This document shows positions 60,052-64,000 of a DNA stretch of 64,000 bases, one piece after another. The first letter of the stretch is position 1. The number at the start of each line of letters is the position of its first letter. The stretch lies in NCBI GenBank assembly GCA_019316985.1, contig CP079215.1, positions 2,542,001 through 2,606,000 of the forward strand. Direction: 5' to 3'. The stretch is from Paraniabella defluvii (GTDB lineage: Bacteria; Bacteroidota; Bacteroidia; Chitinophagales; Chitinophagaceae). The notes below the pieces were generated by a model. It ran no database searches. It was not told the origin of the DNA and was given only the letters and a program-made list of their open reading frames with translations. A program made the translations under genes and the position numbers.

Positions 60052-63000
60052 TTGAAAAAGAAAATTAGTTTAAGAGAGCTAAAGCTAAAGAAGCTACGGT
60101 TTAAAAGGCTTCGGTACCGTACCATGCTTATCTTGCTGGGTATTGTTGCCACGGTTGTGCTTGCCTTTAACTTTTGGTTTATAGATCATGCAGAGGAGGC
60201 GCTTGAGCAGATAGTGTATGCGCAGTCGAAGGGGAAACTAAAGCTGAAGGTATCAAAGTTTAAGTTTAACTGGATCAAAAACAAAATCGAATTACAGGAA
60301 GCATCCATTTTTAGCACAGATACAACTGCGGCTACCAGCTATGCCGTTAATTCAAAAAATATCAGCATCAAGGCAAGAGGGTTTTTACCGCTGCTTTTTA
60401 AAAGAGAAATCTTAATTGATTCTATAAGATTAGTGTCGCCCAGTGTTGTTTTTACACGTAATAGGGCGCGGAATAAAATAAAAGATACCACCAGCGACAA
60501 TACTTTTTCTGTTGCCGAGGAAATGGGGCGTATATCGAAGTCTATAACAGATGCGATCAATGTGCTGCAGATAGACAAGTTCAGGCTGGACGATGGCAGC
60601 TTCTCTCTTATCGATAAAACAAGGGCCGGGGAAAAACCGTTTGCAGTAAGTAATATTTATATACAGTTAGATAATTTGCAGGTAGATACAACCACAGGAA
60701 AAAAAGGTCAGCAGAAAATATCTTTTACCGATAATATAGCAGTCAGAACTTATAACCAGAATATTGCTTTTCCCGGTGGCCGGCATTTTATAGCATTTAA
60801 AGATTTTAGGGTAAACCTGCAAAACCAGCGTGTGGAATTTGACAGCTGTACCCTGCGTGCCGTAAAGGGCGATAGTTCGAGAACGGCTTTCAGAATATTT
60901 TTGATAAGTTACAGTTAACCAATATCGATTTTGACTCTTTATACAGTTCCGAAACCATTATTGCTGATTCGGTGTACTGTAGCCGGCCGCAAATTTTCCT
61001 GGATATTGATAGTGACCGCAAAGAGAACGGGAAAAAGAAAGAAAAAAAAGTTGGCGTAGAACGGGTAGACGCAGTAATACAGCAATTGCTGGGAGATATG
61101 CGCCTGGGATATGGGCGTAAAGAATGCAGATATAGATGTGAATACTATTAAAAAGGGAGGGCAAGTACTTTTTCTTCGAGGGATAATAGCTTTGAAATAT
61201 ACAAGCTAACGGTTCGTCAAAATGACGCCAGGCCTGTTTCGCTGGATAAGTTTGTAATGTCGTTACACAACTATGAAAACGTAATACGGGACGGGCGTTA
61301 TGCCATATCTTTTGATAGTGTTCGTTTTGAAGACGACATTATCAATCTCAGTCAATTTAACTTTAAAGAGCTGGATAAGGGTAAGGTCGTTAAAAGTCTG
61401 TTGATGCCCAGTTTCCAGGTAAGGGGCTATCCTGGGAGTCGTTGCTGTACGAAAATGTATTTTCTGCACAAAGCGCAACATTTACGATCCCAAGGTGAAT
61501 TACACCTTGAATGGCAACAAAAAGAAAAACCGGTCTAAAAATCTTTTTGAAACTTTAAATAGCATAGACGATGTAATGGACCTTAAAAACCTGGGTATTT
61601 ACAGGGGGATATCCAATTGAATTTTAGCAAGGGCGGCTCTTTGCGGCTTACCAATACCAATCTTGATTTGCGGGCGAATGATTTTGCAAGCGCCAACAGA
61701 ATAAAAAATGTACAACGGTCCGTCAATATTTTAAGTTTTGATAAGGGAATTTTCAAAAAGGAAATTTAGTGGCTGAATTAAACCAGGTACATCTCTCTGA
61801 AAATAAGAGCGGCTTGCGCGCTGCAGACATGGAGATAAGGAGCCCTGATATCAGAGCCAGCGCAAATAGTATTTTTATTGGGTCGGTTATCCTCGACAGC
61901 ACCAGTCAAAGTATTCTGGTGGATGGCGTAAAATGGAACAAAGCCGCTATACAGCTATCCACATCTGGTAAAAAAATACGAACACCCCAACGAAAAAAAA
62001 GTAAAACACCTCTTGTGCTGAGAGGAATAAGCGGATCTAATACTTCCCTGGATCTTATGCTCAATAAAAACCATATTACCGGTAGTTTCAATACAATACT
62101 GTTGAATGAGTTTATTAAAAATGCAGCAGGTAAACCTGAAATAAAAGGATTGAGCCTGGACGGACAGCGAGTATTGCTTTCAGGACCCGACCTCCGTGTG
62201 TCGGTGGATAAACTGGATATTAAAGATAAAAACCATAGTATTATTGAGGGCATCGAGCTACACCGGCAAAACCAGTTTGACACTATTATGGCCATTGTGC
62301 CCCGCCTTACCATTATTCCTAATATCACCGAAATTGTAAGCGGCAACCTTACCCTGCAGGGTTTGGTATTGAAAGAGCCCAAAGTAACTGCGATCATTGG
62401 AAATAAGGATAGCTCTGCCAAAAAAGAAAGGGGGCTACCAGTGTCGCTGTAGGCAGCGCATTGCTGGAAAGGCCGGATATTGATTTGAAGCTGATAAATA
62501 AACAGGATTCGGCGAGCTATATTCGCTGGGACGGAACAAAGCTGAATAGTTATTTAAAGATTACCAATCTTAAGTCTACCCCGGCGACCCCGGTGAAGGC
62601 CGATCAGATCAAAATGTTCCTGACCAACTTTGAATTTATTACAGCTAAAGCCAGGAAATATGCTACCAACGACAATAAGCTCAATATAGAGCTAAACGAT
62701 GTACTGGTGAATAAGGACGGTGATGGTAAAATGAATTGGCGCACCAACCTGAATATCCTCTCATTAGACAAGCTGGCTTTTGACAGCCTCGGGAAAAATA
62801 ATGCGGTACTGGAACTGGATAAAGGAGATGTGAGAAATGTTGCATTGAATTCAAAATATATCGGTAGTATAGGCGACATCATTACCAATAGCGATCATTT
62901 GAGTATTAATGGTACTAACGGGAAGTTTACCACCGGCAAAAATACTTTGCAATGGTATGGCTTTACTGCTAAGGACCGGGTGCTGGGCGTTGATTCGTTT

Positions 63001-63940
63001 AGCCTGGTGCCTAAACAATCGGTTGAAGAGTATCGCATTGCTAAAGCATACAATGAGGATTACCTCCGTATTAAAACCGGTAAAATCATAGGCGGCCCAA
63101 TTGATCTTGAGAAGTACAATCACGACAGTATTTTAAGCATTGGCCGTATAGAATTGAATGATGTAGATCTTTTCACTTTTAAAGATAAGCTGCAGCCTGA
63201 TACCGCCAAGCGGTATAAACCATTACCTGCCGAGATGTTGCTTGGCTTGAAAAGCAGCCTGAATATTGACAGTGTTAAGCTGAATAATATGCATGTAACC
63301 TATTGGGAAATTAATCCTAATACAGATACATTAGGCATCATACCGGTATCTCATCTTAACGTATTGATGCGCAATATCAAAAATTATAATATTCAACCAA
63401 ACGATAGTATTTATATACTGGCGTCTGCAGATGTGCTGGATCAGTTACATACCACTTTAGATGTAAGCCAGTCTTACAGTGACACTACCGGGTATATGCG
63501 GATGAACCTTACAACTGGACCTATGGACCTCACGCAGTTTAATACAGTATTGGTACCGCTGGTAGGTGCAAAGGTTTTTGACGGGCAACTGCAAAGTTTT
63601 GGTAAATGCTATTGGAACAAATGATGCAGCCATTGGTTCGGCATATATGCGTTACAGAGGATTGAAAGTGGGACTGCTCAATAAAAAGGACTTGCCTAAC
63701 CAAACCTTTATGAACAAGCTGGTAAGCAGAATAGCTATGGCCTTTGTAGTTCGGAAGAACAACAGGGGAAAAGAGTCGTTGGTGTTTTTTGAGCGATGGC
63801 AGGACAAGTCTCCCATTAATTATATTATTAAAACTACGCTGGAAGGTATTAAATCAAGTATTGGTTTACCAGGCGCCAAAAAGAAACTTAAAAGATATAA
63901 CAAGAAAGTGGCTGCGTCACACAAAGAACAAAGAAAATGA
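60052..63940 (+). CDS. Very large AsmA-like protein (many frameshifts)
   Basis: About 1296 residues read through at least eight shifts (near 60890, 61110, 61430, 61490, 61600, 61740, 62440, 63600). An N-terminal membrane anchor (MLILLGIVATVVLAFNFWFI) is followed by long beta-repeat stretches (ELQEASIFSTDTTAATSYAV, IRLVSPSVVFTRNRARNKI, LRANDFASANRIKNV) typical of AsmA/TamB-type bridge proteins linking inner and outer membranes. The end is highly basic. No in-frame ATG lies before the anchor except the internal one at 60124, so TTG 60052 is taken as start. Its last bases overlap the next ATG (ATGA). Confidence 0.75.
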
Positions 63941-64000
63941 AAACAATTCCTTTGCCGGATGACTTTTATTCAGGAAGTTACCGGTTCTCTTTTTAACAAA
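63937..64000 (+). CDS. First codons of a downstream gene (partial)
   Basis: ATG 63937 overlaps the AsmA-like stop as ATGA. As written it reads MKTIPLPDDFYSGSYRFSF and stops; shifting one base gives TFIQEVTGSLFNK to the window end, which looks more protein-like. Probably a coupled gene with a frameshift near 63970. No family can be named. Confidence 0.35.

Noticed and set aside
1..64000. Wholesale pseudogene decay of the region
   Set aside because: Breaks fall in homopolymers and hit essential genes; frames continue with normal family residues on both sides.

Overview
The window is chromosomal DNA from a member of the Bacteroidota, most likely the family Chitinophagaceae. The evidence is the gene content (DUF6427, LytS/LytTR pairs, OmpA with thrombospondin-type-3 repeats, the infA-rpmJ-rpsM-rpsK-rpsD-rpoA-rplQ block), several promoters of the Bacteroidota type (TTTG - 19 to 21 bp - TAnnTTTG), and weak Shine-Dalgarno sites. 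No rRNA, tRNA, CRISPR array or intact insertion sequence was seen.

More than twenty genes are split by one-base frameshifts, nearly always inside homopolymers and usually as a missing A or T. Essential single-copy genes are hit (rpsK, rpsR, rplI, metG, glmM), so this is almost certainly a read or assembly artefact and not decay. Each split gene is given here as one CDS spanning all its pieces.

Layout. 1-887: end of an aldo/keto reductase. 1070-1704: an XRE regulator with an unknown partner, divergent from 1860-11221, a membrane-stress cluster (YbjN-like protein, PspA, small membrane protein, YqiJ/NfeD-like OB-fold membrane protein, flotillin, and a giant AAA 'DNA repair ATPase' of about 1630 residues), followed by a Crp/Fnr regulator and peptide deformylase. 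12.5-20.4 kb: an accessory stretch with small secreted proteins, an SDR, an AraC regulator, a zinc-ribbon protein with a secreted DUF2625 protein, an unlisted mini-XRE gene, dispersed repeats and a 94-nt highly structured element. 20.5-24.7 kb: the alpha ribosomal operon. 24.8-25.1 kb: a cryptic immunity-like gene. 25.2-32.0 kb: tetR-tolC-adaptor-RND efflux operon with a perfect operator-like inverted repeat.

32.2-42.0 kb: DUF502, ubiX, a DsbD-N-like protein, DUF6427, a secreted protein with a Gly/Trp-rich tract, kup, recJ and a polyprenyl diphosphate synthase. 42.2-54.9 kb: OmpA, a CNNM/CBS protein, PAP2, two tandem LD-carboxypeptidases, outer-membrane proteins, a glycine-tailed RRM protein, rpsF-rpsR-rplI, an MDR oxidoreductase, an acidic protein and glmM. 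55.1-64 kb: metG, a small secreted protein, a LytS/LytTR pair and a very large AsmA-like protein, ending in the first codons of another gene.

The most interesting items are the PspA/flotillin/giant-ATPase cluster, the 94-nt structured element at 18183-18276, the immunity-like gene with an in-frame TGA at a tryptophan position, and the Gly/Trp-rich secreted protein.
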